This document shows, one piece after another, positions 18,558-27,602 of a DNA stretch of 64,000 nt. This stretch comes from DASQBT01 sp963782495 (lineage in GTDB: Bacteria; Pseudomonadota; Gammaproteobacteria; Burkholderiales; Thiobacillaceae): the NCBI GenBank assembly GCA_963782495.1, contig CAWAJU010000004.1, forward strand, positions 310,001 through 374,000. The letters are read 5' to 3'. A program made the position numbers and the translations under genes. The notes beneath the pieces are model-generated. The model did no database searches. It saw nothing but the letters and a program-made list of their open reading frames with translations, and was not told the origin of the DNA. Each line of letters opens with the position of its first letter. The first letter of the stretch is position 1.

Positions 18558-19862
18558 ATGAAAATGATTGCAAGAATCAGTTGGGCTTTGGGCCGCGCGG
18601 CGTGTATAGGCGCGCTGATGTTGTTGCCAGGGATGACTTGCGCCGCCGGCGGAGGTGTTGCGGACCTCGCCACACAAGTCTCCGGCAGCGCGGGGCAACA
18701 AGCGGTTGCCGGAGCGTTGCAGCAGACCTTAAACGCCTGCCAGACCGGGACTATTAACGGCGCAATCTGTGCTGCCGCCTCCTCTCTGAATAAAGTCGGC
18801 TCGACCTCAGGCAATCTAATCTTTGATGGTCTGCCGGTCCAACAACTCTCGACCCAGGCAGATATCCAGGTCAACGTCACCGCAATCTCCTCGCCCAAGT
18901 CGCATATCCAAAAGATTTCGGATCGGCTTGAAGACTTGCGAGCGGGCACGGCGGGGACAATCTACGCCCGCTTGCCAAGCAACGGCCGCGGCGGCGGCGC
19001 GGGTGAGGAACCCTACCCGCTGGCTCCTCCTTTCGGCGTGTTTGTCACCGCCAGCGGAAACCGGGGAGACACCGATACCAACGACGGTGAAACCGGGCTG
19101 CGGGCGCGGGACGAAAATCTTACCCTTGGCGCAGACTATCGCTTTTCAGACAAGGTGATCGGGGGTCTGTCCTTCGGCTATCAGCGGTCAAAGTCAGAAA
19201 TGGATCTGTCCAGTGGGAAACTGGAAAGCGACAGTTACCGCTTTGGCCCCTTTGTCAGTATTGCCCCCAGCGAGAAGACCTACATCGACGCGATGCTCGG
19301 GTATAGCCGGATCGACTTCGACTCCACTCACGATTGCAGCACCTGCCCTTTTTCTCAGACGGCCACTGCCAGTTTTGGCGCCAACCAATATTTCGCCAGC
19401 TTGGGCGGCGGCTACAATTATGATTACCAAGCGTGGAACGTGAGAGGTTACGGTCGAGTGGACTACATCAATCTGCATGTGGATTCCTATTCGGAGACAG
19501 GCAGTGGTCCGATGAACCTACATGTTGACAGTCAGACCGCGACGTCCCTGACCAGTGTCATCGGCGCAGAACTGGGAAAAACCATCAGCACGGCCTCGGG
19601 CATCCTGATTCCGCGGCTGCGTCTGGAGTGGGTACACGAGTTCAAAGACGACAGCCGCACCATTAACTCGCAATTCCAGGGTGCTCCCATATTCAATATC
19701 GGGTTAAAGACGACGTCCCCCGAGAGAAACTGGGCCAATGTGGGTATCGGCGTGCAGATGAATTTCGTCCAGGCTGTAGCCGCGTTCGTCGATTATGAAG
19801 CACTTGTGAAGAACGATACGAGCAACAACATCCTCTCGGCCGGCCTGCGATACGAGTTTTGA
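18558..19862 (+). CDS. Outer-membrane autotransporter-type beta-barrel protein
   Basis: About 434 residues. The start at 18,558 is chosen for the GGGAGG ribosome binding site and because it gives a clean signal peptide (MKMIARISWALGRAACIGAL, cleavage after TCAA or CAAG). The mature N-terminal part of about 110 residues is low in motifs; from about residue 150 alternating beta-strands (FGVFVTASGN, LTLGADYRFSDKVIGGLSFGYQ, YRFGPFVSIAP, ATASFGANQYFASLGGGYNYD) form an autotransporter-like barrel that ends in the strand NILSAGLRYEF with a terminal Phe, the Bam recognition signal. The passenger is too short for a classical autotransporter. It may be co-transcribed with the caspase gene. Confidence 0.85.
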   Translation: MKMIARISWALGRAACIGALMLLPGMTCAAGGGVADLATQVSGSAGQQAVAGALQQTLNACQTGTINGAICAAASSLNKVGSTSGNLIFDGLPVQQLSTQADIQVNVTAISSPKSHIQKISDRLEDLRAGTAGTIYARLPSNGRGGGAGEEPYPLAPPFGVFVTASGNRGDTDTNDGETGLRARDENLTLGADYRFSDKVIGGLSFGYQRSKSEMDLSSGKLESDSYRFGPFVSIAPSEKTYIDAMLGYSRIDFDSTHDCSTCPFSQTATASFGANQYFASLGGGYNYDYQAWNVRGYGRVDYINLHVDSYSETGSGPMNLHVDSQTATSLTSVIGAELGKTISTASGILIPRLRLEWVHEFKDDSRTINSQFQGAPIFNIGLKTTSPERNWANVGIGVQMNFVQAVAAFVDYEALVKNDTSNNILSAGLRYEF

Positions 19863-20192
19863 GTGCGCGTGAGCTGCCTTTAATTTGTCGCGTTCAGAAT
19901 CTTCTACCTAGGAATGCCAGACGCTTCCCCTGACTTGCGAGTGACTGCCCATTATGGCCGATTATGCAAACCCGTCGATGTATGGAAAGCGGCGATTCCG
20001 ATAACGGACGTTGCGCAGTACGGACCGCCGGGTTCTCCATGACTTGGCGAATAGCCTCCCAGCTCGCACTCCCAACTATGGGCAAAATCGGTTCATAAAA
20101 AATGGACGTCCCAAGCAAAATAAGGGGCATTCAGGCGGTTCTTTATGAACCGAAATCTCACGCAAACCCGCATGGATGCTGGAAAGTTGATA
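19863..20192. other. Non-coding stretch before the tRNA fragment
   Basis: No convincing gene is seen. A 78-codon reading frame on the minus strand (19,894-20,130) has no recognisable domain and no good ribosome binding site. No 5' half of a tRNA is found here: the 30 bases before 20,193 lack a D-arm and do not pair with the acceptor strand of the fragment. Confidence 0.5.
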
Positions 20193-20240
20193 TGATTCGT
20201 AATCAGTAGGTCGCACGTTCGACTCGTGTCACCAGCACCA
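20193..20240 (+). other. 3' half of tRNA-Thr(CGU): probable attachment-site remnant
   Basis: The 48 bases form the 3' part of a tRNA: anticodon loop TTCGTAA (anticodon CGT, threonine), 3' anticodon strand TCAGT, variable loop AGGTC, a T-arm with stem GCACG/CGTGT around TTCGACT, acceptor strand CACCAGC, discriminator A and encoded CCA. Pairing of the 5' anticodon strand breaks after TGA, and no acceptor 5' strand or D-arm lies upstream, so the gene is truncated. Integrases that use tRNA genes duplicate exactly this part of the tRNA. Confidence 0.85.
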
Positions 20241-20249
20241 GCAGATCCA

Positions 20250-20282
20250 ATGGCTTGGAGCGACTAGCTCCGGGCCATTTTT
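20250..20282 (+). terminator. Rho-independent terminator downstream of the tRNA fragment
   Basis: A 12-base-pair stem (20,250-20,261 with 20,267-20,278, two G-U pairs) with a GACTA loop is followed by TTTTT. It starts 10 bases after the CCA of the tRNA fragment, as expected for the native terminator of the tRNA gene. Confidence 0.85.
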
Positions 20283-20603
20283 GATTGTGTGGACGCCGTG
20301 CAGACACTCAAGCCACACCAAATAATCAGCGCCGCATCGATGCGGGGAATCCTCGGATTTGGCCGAGGTCCAAATGCGAGGCGCCTGTTCATAGACAGTT
20401 AGCCGGCCCGGCAAGAAATGGTTGTTGGCTAACAAGCGGGCTCCGAGATTCCGGGCGCTTGTTTCGCTAGCGTCAAGGAGCGACGGCTCGCGCGACGTGC
20501 ACATCATCCGCCCTCTATCCTGCCTACGCATTCGCCGGGAACTTCGCGAAGCGTGTGCTTTCTGAATGATGCGAACAATAAAACCTGAATGGAAGGACTC
20601 GCG
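20283..20603. other. Intergenic stretch before moxR
   Basis: No gene is visible. The stretch should contain the promoter of the moxR-bat operon. A short palindrome CTTCGCGAAG lies at about 20,541-20,550, but no clear -35/-10 pair could be assigned. Confidence 0.4.
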
Positions 20604-21602
20604 ATGGATTCCATCATCAACCTGAACGCCCGGGTCAACCAGGCACTTGCAGCATTCAATTCCCTGCGCGCCTATCTCAATGACCAGATCCTGGGCCAGG
20701 GCAAACTGGTGGAACGTCTGCTGGTGGCGCTCCTGGCAGACGGCCACCTGTTGGTCGAGGGACCGCCTGGACTGGCCAAGACACGCGCGGTCAAGGCCCT
20801 GGCCCATGGCCTGGAGGCGGACTTCCAGAGACTGCAATTCACTCCCGACATGCTCCCCGCCGACCTGACCGGGTCCGACATCTACCGCCCTGAAGAAGGG
20901 GGTTTCCATTTCCAGCGTGGGCCGCTGTTTCACAACCTGATTCTGGCCGACGAGATCAACCGTGCACCGGCCAAGGTGCAGTCCGCCCTGCTGGAAGCCA
21001 TGGCCGAGCGGCAGATCAGCGTGGGCGCCGCCACCTATCCTTTGCCGCGCCTGTTCCTGGTGATGGCCACCCAGAATCCCATCGAGCATGAGGGCACCTA
21101 CCCTCTGCCGGAAGCCCAGCTCGACCGTTTCATGCTTCATGCCATGGTGGACTATCCCGACCGCGCCACGACTCTGCGTATCATGGAATTGTCGCGACGC
21201 GAAGCGCGCGAGGACTCTGAGCTACGACCGCCGGCGAAGCCAATGTCGCAAGACGTCGTGTTCTCCGCCCGCCGTGAAGTACTTGATCTCACCCTGGCCG
21301 ATTCGGTGGCCGAATACATCGCCGCTTTGGTGGAAGCCACCCGCAGCCCGGAGAAATACAGCGCCAAGCTGGCTGAATGGCTGCGCTGGGGCGCCAGCCC
21401 GCGCGCCGCCCTCGCCATGGAGCGCGGCGCCCGCGCCCTGGCCTGGCTGGATGACCGTGACTACGTGAGCCCCGATGACGTGCAGGCGATCGCGCCGGAT
21501 GCCTTGCGCCACCGTTTGCTGCTCGACTACACCGCGCAAGCTCGGGGTGTCACTGCCCAGGATTGCGTGGCTGAACTGTTGCGCCAGGTGCCTGCACCAT
21601 GA
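20604..21602 (+). CDS. moxR: MoxR-family AAA+ ATPase
   Basis: A 332-residue MoxR ATPase. The start at 20,604 is chosen because GGAAGGA lies 6 bases upstream. Walker A is EGPPGLAKTRAVKAL, the region LQFTPDMLPADLTGSDIYRP is typical of MoxR, Walker B is LILADEINRAPAKVQSALLEAM, and sensor 1 is ATQNPIEHEGTYPLPEAQLDRF. MoxR proteins act as chaperone-like ATPases with VWA-domain partners, which here are encoded downstream. Its stop overlaps the next start (ATGA), so the operon is translationally coupled. Confidence 0.96.
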   Translation: MDSIINLNARVNQALAAFNSLRAYLNDQILGQGKLVERLLVALLADGHLLVEGPPGLAKTRAVKALAHGLEADFQRLQFTPDMLPADLTGSDIYRPEEGGFHFQRGPLFHNLILADEINRAPAKVQSALLEAMAERQISVGAATYPLPRLFLVMATQNPIEHEGTYPLPEAQLDRFMLHAMVDYPDRATTLRIMELSRREAREDSELRPPAKPMSQDVVFSARREVLDLTLADSVAEYIAALVEATRSPEKYSAKLAEWLRWGASPRAALAMERGARALAWLDDRDYVSPDDVQAIAPDALRHRLLLDYTAQARGVTAQDCVAELLRQVPAP

Positions 21603-22501
21603 TCCTGCCCGACCTCGCGGAACTTGTCGCCATGCGCGGCGCTGCGCATGGCTTGAGCCTGCACGCCCGCCGGCCGGTCATGGCCCGTTTGCAGGGCATG
21701 CACCGCAGCGCCCAACGCGGGCGCGGTCTGGAATTCGAAGAGGTGCACCTCTACGCACCGGGCGACGATGCCCGCAACATCGACTGGCGCGTGACCGCGC
21801 GCCGCGGCAAACCCCACACGAAGTTGTTCCGCGAAGAACGCGAGCGCCCGGTCTGGTTGCTTGCCGATCTGCACGCGGGTCTGTATTTCGGCAGTCGGCG
21901 CCAATTCAAGTCCGTGCTATTGCTTCGCGCAGCAGCGCTGCTGGCCTGGGTCGCGGTCTTGGGCGGCGACCGGCTTGGCGCCCTGATCGCCGATGGCAGA
22001 CAAGCTCCCCGCATCTTCCCGCCGCGTGCCCGCCAAGCTGGCGCGCTGCCCGTGCTCCAGGCGTTGGTGGAGGCCCAGCCCCATGGTCCTGGCGTGCCAG
22101 AGCCCGGCAGTTTGAACGCGGCGCTCATCGCGTTGCGGCCCTTGCTTCAGCCCGGCAGCCTGGTGCTTGTCCTGAGCGACTTCAGCGCCCTGGACGGCCC
22201 AGCCGAAGCGGCATTGGCGGGGTTGTCGATGCACAACGACTGTCGCCTGCTGTGGTTGGTCGATCCGCTGGAAGATGCCGGCCTGCCATCCGGCCAATAT
22301 CGTGTCGGACTGCCCGATCGGCTTTGGTGGCTGGATGGCGATCGCAGCCGCGCCGGATGGCTGGACAAATGGCAGGCGCGGGAGCGGCAGTTGGAAGGAC
22401 TGGCGCGCAGGCTCAATGTGCCATTGATTCGCCTCGACACCGCCGATCCGGTTGTTGAAGCCCTCCCGCCGCTTCTAAGGGAGCCTGCCTGGGCGGCATG
22501 A
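21599..22501 (+). CDS. DUF58 domain protein of the moxR-bat operon
   Basis: A 300-residue DUF58 protein. Recognisable are RGRGLEFEEVHLYAPGDDARNIDWRVTAR (the family's central motif, consensus GxEFxxxRxYxxGDDxRxIDW) and the following REERERPVWLLADL with VWA-like character. DUF58 proteins nearly always lie between moxR and VWA genes; their biochemical role is not established. It overlaps moxR and the DUF4381 gene by 4 bases each. Confidence 0.95.
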   Translation: MILPDLAELVAMRGAAHGLSLHARRPVMARLQGMHRSAQRGRGLEFEEVHLYAPGDDARNIDWRVTARRGKPHTKLFREERERPVWLLADLHAGLYFGSRRQFKSVLLLRAAALLAWVAVLGGDRLGALIADGRQAPRIFPPRARQAGALPVLQALVEAQPHGPGVPEPGSLNAALIALRPLLQPGSLVLVLSDFSALDGPAEAALAGLSMHNDCRLLWLVDPLEDAGLPSGQYRVGLPDRLWWLDGDRSRAGWLDKWQARERQLEGLARRLNVPLIRLDTADPVVEALPPLLREPAWAA

Positions 22502-22950
22502 ACAGCGACTGGCTCAAACAACTCGCACCGGCCCATGCGCCACCGCCGCCCGGATGGTGGCCGCCGGCACCGGGCTGGTGGATAGTAGCGGTGCTGCTCC
22601 TGCTTTCCATCACTGCACTGGTTTATTTGCGCCGGCGCCCCGCCGGCCAACTGCGTCGCACGGCGTTAAGTGAACTCAGAAACCTCGAAGCCACCCCCGG
22701 CGACCCCACCCGGTTGGCGAAGGAACTCGAGCACCTGATGCGCCGCTATGCAGTTGCCGCATATGGCCGTGAGGCGGTGGCGGGGTTGAGCGGGGAGTCA
22801 TGGCTGGCCTTCATTGTCAGCCACGGCGGCCGGGACCTGGCCGGTGAACCTGGCCAAAGCCTGGTGCGCGCTGCTTATGGCGGGCCGGCACAGGACGATT
22901 GCAAACGCTGGCTGGAAGGCGCCCGAGGCTTCCTGAGGGGAAGGCCATGA
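22498..22950 (+). CDS. DUF4381 membrane protein of the moxR-bat operon
   Basis: A 150-residue protein with a Pro-rich N-terminus (LAPAHAPPPPGWWPPAPGWW), one membrane helix (IVAVLLLLSITALVYL, residues about 25-42) and a soluble alpha-helical C-terminal domain. The order and topology are typical of DUF4381 proteins in moxR operons. It probably anchors or bridges the MoxR-VWA complex at the inner membrane; this is inference from context. Starts and stops overlap its neighbours. Confidence 0.9.
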   Translation: MNSDWLKQLAPAHAPPPPGWWPPAPGWWIVAVLLLLSITALVYLRRRPAGQLRRTALSELRNLEATPGDPTRLAKELEHLMRRYAVAAYGREAVAGLSGESWLAFIVSHGGRDLAGEPGQSLVRAAYGGPAQDDCKRWLEGARGFLRGRP

Positions 22951-23921
22951 TCAACTTCGAATGGCCCTGGATGCTGTTGTTCCTGCCGCTGCCCTGGCTC
23001 CTGGCCCGTTGGCTACCGCCCGCCCAGCCCCGCAGCGCCGCGCTGTTCCTGCCTTTCGCCGCAGCGATAGGCGCTGCGTCGGTACCCATCATCCAGACCC
23101 TGACACGCCCGCGCAAGCTGCTTTTCGCCCTGGTCTGGCTGTTGCTGGTGTTCGCCGCCATCCGCCCGCAATGGCTGGGCGATCCGCAGCCGGTGCCCAC
23201 CACCGGGCGGCGCCTGCTGCTGGCAGTGGATGTTTCCGGCTCCATGGCCACCCAGGACATGGCCAATGGCTATTCCCGGCTGCAGGTGGTTCAAAAGGTG
23301 GCCGGCGATTTCATCCTACGCCGCCATGGCGACCAGGTGGGTCTCATCCTGTTCGGCACGCGCCCCTATCTGCAGGCGCCGCTCACCACCGACCTTGATA
23401 CCGTCGGGCATTTTCTCAACGAGGCAATGATCGGCGTGGCCGGCACCCAGACCGCCATTGGCGACGCCATCGGCCTGGGCATCAAGCGACTGCGCGACGA
23501 TCCCGGCGAAGCGAATCACAAGGGCGAAATGGTGATGATCCTGCTGACCGACGGCGCGAATGACGCCGGCGTCATGCCGCCGGATGAGGCTGCCAGGATG
23601 GCCGCTGCAGCCGGGCTGCGCGTCTACACCATAGGCGTGGGGGCCGCAGATCGGACGGATATATTCGGCATGGTCGGCGGCAACAGCGACCTGGATGAAG
23701 CCAGCCTCAAGTACATTGCCCAAACAACCGGCGGCGAATATTTCCGCGCAACCGACGCCGAGGATCTTGAACAGGTGTATGCGCGAATCGACAAGCTGGA
23801 ACCCAGCGCCGCCCGGCAGCAATGGTATCGCCCGCGCGACGAATGGTTTCAGTGGCCACTTGGGCTGGCCTTGTTGCTTAGCCTGCCGGCCGTGATGTGG
23901 GCAAACAGAAAGTGGGCCTGA
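22947..23921 (+). CDS. batA: VWA-domain inner-membrane protein BatA
   Basis: A protein of 324 residues starting MINFEWPWMLLFLPLPWLLA at 22,947 (ATGA overlap with the preceding stop). It has an N-terminal membrane segment, a second one at about residues 55-75, and a von Willebrand A domain with an intact MIDAS motif (AVDVSGSM, then a Thr in the loop, and LLTDGAND), and a C-terminal membrane segment (WPLGLALLLSLPAVMW). BatA-type proteins are part of the Bacteroides aerotolerance-like cluster found widely in proteobacteria; a role in envelope stress is proposed. Confidence 0.93.
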   Translation: MINFEWPWMLLFLPLPWLLARWLPPAQPRSAALFLPFAAAIGAASVPIIQTLTRPRKLLFALVWLLLVFAAIRPQWLGDPQPVPTTGRRLLLAVDVSGSMATQDMANGYSRLQVVQKVAGDFILRRHGDQVGLILFGTRPYLQAPLTTDLDTVGHFLNEAMIGVAGTQTAIGDAIGLGIKRLRDDPGEANHKGEMVMILLTDGANDAGVMPPDEAARMAAAAGLRVYTIGVGAADRTDIFGMVGGNSDLDEASLKYIAQTTGGEYFRATDAEDLEQVYARIDKLEPSAARQQWYRPRDEWFQWPLGLALLLSLPAVMWANRKWA

Positions 23922-24910
23922 TGCCGGAATTTCACTTCCTGCGCCCGATCTGGTTGCTGGCGCTGCCATTGCTCTGGGGGCTGAGCCTCTGGTTGGCGCG
24001 GCGCCGCACCCGCGACGGCGACTGGTCGCGGCTCATCGATCCTGATCTGCTGCCCGGCCTGCGCCTGGATGCTGGCGGCGGCAAACACAATGGCGCGCCC
24101 TGGCTCTGGCTGGCACTGGCCTGGACCCTGGCGTCGCTGGCACTGGCCGGGCCCAGCTGGCAGCAGGCAAACTCGTCCGCATATCGCGGCAATAACGCAT
24201 GGGTGCTGGTGTTGGACTTGTCGCCTTCCATGGCGGCAGCCGATCTGACACCGAACCGCTACACTCGCGCGCGCTACGCGCTTGACGATCTTCTCGCCGC
24301 GGCACGCGACACACGGGTCGGACTGGTCGTGTTCAGCGACGAGTCCTACACGGTCGCTCCGCTCACCGATGACGTCGCCACGATCCGCGCCCTGCTGCCT
24401 CCCCTGAAACCCGACATCATGCCGAGCGCGGGCGACGCTCTGGCACCCGCCCTCAAGCAGGCCGAACATCTGATCGAACAGGGCGGGGGCAAGAACGGGC
24501 AGGTGGTTGTTCTCACCGATGGTTTTGCCGATCCTGCCGCAGCCCTTGAAGCTACGCAAGAACTCAGATCGCGGGGAATCACCGTGAATGTGGTGGGGAT
24601 GGGCACACGCTCCGGCGCACCGCTCAATCAACCTCGCGGCGGCTTTGTCCAAAACGCGCGGGGACACGTGAGCCTCGCCCGTCTGGACGTGGGTCAATTG
24701 CAACAACTGGCCGCGACGGGTGGTGGACAGTATGTCGATCTGGATCGCCTGCCCAGCCTCATCGCCGATCTGCAAACCCGGCCGGACCGGCTAAGCGCGG
24801 CCGACGAAAAAAAGGGGCTGAGGGTAGCGCATTGGCTCGACGGAGGCGTGTGGCTGTTGCCGCTGCTGCTGGCGGCGACCGCGCTTCTGGCTCGGCGGGG
24901 GTGGTTGTAA
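23921..24910 (+). CDS. batB: VWA-domain inner-membrane protein BatB
   Basis: A 329-residue VWA protein that begins at ATG 23,921, sharing one base with the batA stop codon. It has two N-terminal membrane segments (PIWLLALPLLWGLSLWLA and a second at about residues 55-75), the MIDAS motif VLDLSPSMAA plus VVLTDGFADP, and a C-terminal membrane segment (WLLPLLLAATALLA). DLSPSM in place of DxSxS keeps both coordinating serines. It pairs with BatA. Confidence 0.93.
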   Translation: MPEFHFLRPIWLLALPLLWGLSLWLARRRTRDGDWSRLIDPDLLPGLRLDAGGGKHNGAPWLWLALAWTLASLALAGPSWQQANSSAYRGNNAWVLVLDLSPSMAAADLTPNRYTRARYALDDLLAAARDTRVGLVVFSDESYTVAPLTDDVATIRALLPPLKPDIMPSAGDALAPALKQAEHLIEQGGGKNGQVVVLTDGFADPAAALEATQELRSRGITVNVVGMGTRSGAPLNQPRGGFVQNARGHVSLARLDVGQLQQLAATGGGQYVDLDRLPSLIADLQTRPDRLSAADEKKGLRVAHWLDGGVWLLPLLLAATALLARRGWL

Positions 24911-25818
24911 TGCGCAGCCTGATGCTCGCGTGGCTGCTTCTCTGGGCAGCCAACGCCCATGCAGGCGACTGGTGGGACAGCCTGTGGCGCACCGCCGACC
25001 AGCGTGGCGAACAGTTCTTGCAACGGGGCAACGCCACGGCCGCCGTGCACACTTTCAGGGATCCGCGCCGCAAGGCCTATGCCGAACTTCAGGCGCACAA
25101 TTACGCCGACGCAGCGCGGGATTTCACTCCTTTCGACGACGGCAACGGCAACTACAACCGCGGCAACGCCCTGGCTCTGGCAGGCCAGTTGCAGGAAGCG
25201 CTCAAGGCCTATGATGCAGCCTTGGCGCGCGACCCGGGCGATCGGGACGCCCGCCACAACCGGGATCTTGTGGCCCGTGCGCTGCAGAATCAGGAGACCC
25301 ATTCCAAGCCTTCTTCCGCAGGGAATTCCTCGTCGAGCGATCAAAGCAAAGCCGCCAAGGGCCACGCCAACAGCAAGGATGCGGGCACGCAGGGCAACGC
25401 GTCACCGAATTCATCCGCGCAGAATTCGGCGGGCAAAGATCAGCCGGACAACGCCGCACAAAGCGGCAGCGAAGCCAACCGCAGCGTCGGCCAGAAAGCG
25501 GGCCAGCAGCAGTCCGCCATGCGCAATCCGTCCCGCCAGTCCGGCGAACAAAACGCTCAGCCAAATAGTCAGAAGAATGGACAGGTTCCTGGTCAGCCGC
25601 AAACCGCCGACGATGCGGCTCAGGCTCGGCGCGATGCCGCTGCCAGTCTGGGTAAATTGCAGCCCGGACAGTCGTCCGCCTTGACCAGTCCACCCATCAG
25701 TGAACAGCAACTCGCCCAGGAACAATGGCTGCAACGCATCCCGGATGATCCGGGCGGACTGTTGCGGCGCAAGTTTTTGATCGAGCACATGATCCGAAAG
25801 CAAGAGGGACGACCTTGA
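24910..25818 (+). CDS. batC: TPR protein BatC
   Basis: A 302-residue exported protein beginning at ATG 24,910, again overlapping the previous stop. It has a signal peptide (MRSLMLAWLLLWAANAHAGD), two TPR units (FTPFDDGNGNYNRGNALALAGQLQEALKAYDAALARDPGDRDARHNRDL region), then a long Gln, Ser and Asn-rich low-complexity segment (residues about 125-245) that is likely disordered, and a conserved C-terminal stretch (QWLQRIPDDPGGLLRRKFLIEHMIRKQEG) found in BatC proteins that end in a short helix. Confidence 0.92.
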   Translation: MRSLMLAWLLLWAANAHAGDWWDSLWRTADQRGEQFLQRGNATAAVHTFRDPRRKAYAELQAHNYADAARDFTPFDDGNGNYNRGNALALAGQLQEALKAYDAALARDPGDRDARHNRDLVARALQNQETHSKPSSAGNSSSSDQSKAAKGHANSKDAGTQGNASPNSSAQNSAGKDQPDNAAQSGSEANRSVGQKAGQQQSAMRNPSRQSGEQNAQPNSQKNGQVPGQPQTADDAAQARRDAAASLGKLQPGQSSALTSPPISEQQLAQEQWLQRIPDDPGGLLRRKFLIEHMIRKQEGRP

Positions 25819-27602
25819 AGAAGACGGGCCTTATCCTACTTTCCCTATTGTTTTGCGGCCTGAGTCTGCCCGCCTTCGCGGCACTCAATGCATGGCTGGA
25901 CCAGAACCAGGTGGGACCGGGCGAATCGGTTCAGCTTACCTTGCAACACGATGGCCGGACCGACACTCAACCAGACCTGGGCCCGCTCAATCAGGATTTT
26001 GACATACTCGGGCGCAGCACCGGTTCCAGCATCCAGATCGTCAATGGCAAGATGTCGGCGACCGTACAGATCACGTTGACCCTGGCGCCCAAACATGGCG
26101 GCAAGCTGCAGGTACCTGCGCTGCAATGGGACGGTCAGTACACGCCCGCGCTTGTTATGGTCGTCAGTGGCAACGGCGCGGCGGCGCCACCCGGAAACGC
26201 GCCCTCCGGAAGAAGCTCGCACCTGTTCATCACCACGTCGCTGGACCATAAGCAGCCCTACGTCCAGGCTGCGGTTACGTTGACGGTCCACCTCTACGTG
26301 GACGAGCCTCTGTATCAGGCCAGCCTCGACCTGGAGCCCAACAAGGATGTGCTGATACAGCAATTGGGCAAGGACAGCCAGACGAGCGTGACGCGCAACG
26401 GCCAGGCTTACCAACTGATCGAGCGCAGGTACATGCTGGTCCCACAGCGCAGCGGCGAAATCAAACTGGACGGGCCGGTGCTGGACGCTCAGGAGCCCGA
26501 TACCCGCAACGTCAACCCGTTTGGATCCGATCCATTCTTTGGCAACGTATTTGGTGGGCGAAATCCTTTCGCCGGCATGATGAACAGCACGCGCCCTGTG
26601 CATATGCGCGGCAACCCGATCGTCCTGAACGTGCGTCCGCGTCCCGCCAGTTGGACCGGCCATGATTGGCTGCCGGCGCAAGAGGTGACGCTACAGGAAA
26701 CCTGGCAGCCCGATCGCGGACCGATCCACGCGGGCGATCCCATCACCCGGCACTTGCACCTCAGCGCCCTCGGGCTGACTGCCGCACAACTGCCCGACCT
26801 GAGCGCGCTCATGTCCCTTCCGCAAGGCCTTCGGGCCTATCCTGACCAACCCAAGCTGGATACTGGCGCGCAGGGTGAAAGCATCGTCGGCGCACGCGAC
26901 CAGGACATCGCGCTGATTGCCAGCCAGGCCGGCCGCTATGTCATCCCTGCCCTGCATCTGTCCTGGTGGGATACGCGCAAGAATGCTCAAAGGGAAATCG
27001 ATTTGCCCGCGCACACGCTGGAGGTCTTGCCAGGCTCGCCGGGCGCGATGGCCGGGACGACGCCGCCTGATCACGGCGCAACCGCACCGGTCCAGACGTC
27101 AGTGAGCCAACCGCCCACCTTTGCGCTCAATACCGCTAGTCCTGCCGTCCACGATTATTGGCCCTGGCTCGGCATCACCATGGCCATGCTTTGGCTGGGC
27201 ACCTTGTTTGCCTGGTGGTTCACTCGCTCGCGCAATCCGTTGGGCCCGACTGTTGGGGCCGGTCAGCCACTACCGGCGCCAGCGGCGCCGACTGTTGCCG
27301 CGGCAGATGCGCGCGAGGCCTTCCGCCAAGCCTGCCGGGAAAGCAACCCACAGGCTGCTCGACGGCATCTGCTTGACTGGGCTGGCGCACTCTGGCCCGC
27401 GGATTCACCCATCGGTCTCAAGGCATTGGCGGAGCGCCTTGATGCCCCCAATCTGAGGCCATTGCTGAGTCAGCTCGACCGCGCCTGTTACGCAGGTGGG
27501 GAGTGGCATGGTGAACTCCTGCTGAATGAACTGAAGACGCTGTCGAAGCGGGACAAGTCGGATGCCAGGTCCGCGGCCGCCCTGGCTGGCCTGTATCCCT
27601 AA
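25815..27602 (+). CDS. batD: BatD (oxygen-tolerance) protein
   Basis: A 595-residue BatD protein: signal peptide (LILLSLLFCGLSLPAFAAL), Ig-like beta domains starting with AWLDQNQVGPGESVQLTLQ and including SQAGRYVIPALHLSWWD, and a C-terminal membrane helix (WPWLGITMAMLWLGTLFAWWF, residues about 450-470) with a cytoplasmic tail of about 120 residues. It closes the seven-gene operon. The middle has a Gly, Phe and Asn-rich loop (DPFFGNVFGGRNPFAGMM). A short hairpin without a U-tract lies at about 27,620 after the stop. Confidence 0.93.
   Translation: MKKTGLILLSLLFCGLSLPAFAALNAWLDQNQVGPGESVQLTLQHDGRTDTQPDLGPLNQDFDILGRSTGSSIQIVNGKMSATVQITLTLAPKHGGKLQVPALQWDGQYTPALVMVVSGNGAAAPPGNAPSGRSSHLFITTSLDHKQPYVQAAVTLTVHLYVDEPLYQASLDLEPNKDVLIQQLGKDSQTSVTRNGQAYQLIERRYMLVPQRSGEIKLDGPVLDAQEPDTRNVNPFGSDPFFGNVFGGRNPFAGMMNSTRPVHMRGNPIVLNVRPRPASWTGHDWLPAQEVTLQETWQPDRGPIHAGDPITRHLHLSALGLTAAQLPDLSALMSLPQGLRAYPDQPKLDTGAQGESIVGARDQDIALIASQAGRYVIPALHLSWWDTRKNAQREIDLPAHTLEVLPGSPGAMAGTTPPDHGATAPVQTSVSQPPTFALNTASPAVHDYWPWLGITMAMLWLGTLFAWWFTRSRNPLGPTVGAGQPLPAPAAPTVAAADAREAFRQACRESNPQAARRHLLDWAGALWPADSPIGLKALAERLDAPNLRPLLSQLDRACYAGGEWHGELLLNELKTLSKRDKSDARSAAALAGLYP

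Noticed and set aside
19894..20130. 78-codon minus-strand frame after the barrel gene
   Set aside because: No motif, no ribosome binding site, and composition unlike neighbouring genes.
20165..20240. A complete tRNA gene ending at 20,240
   Set aside because: The 5' half does not pair with the acceptor strand and has no D-arm, so only a 3' fragment is supported.
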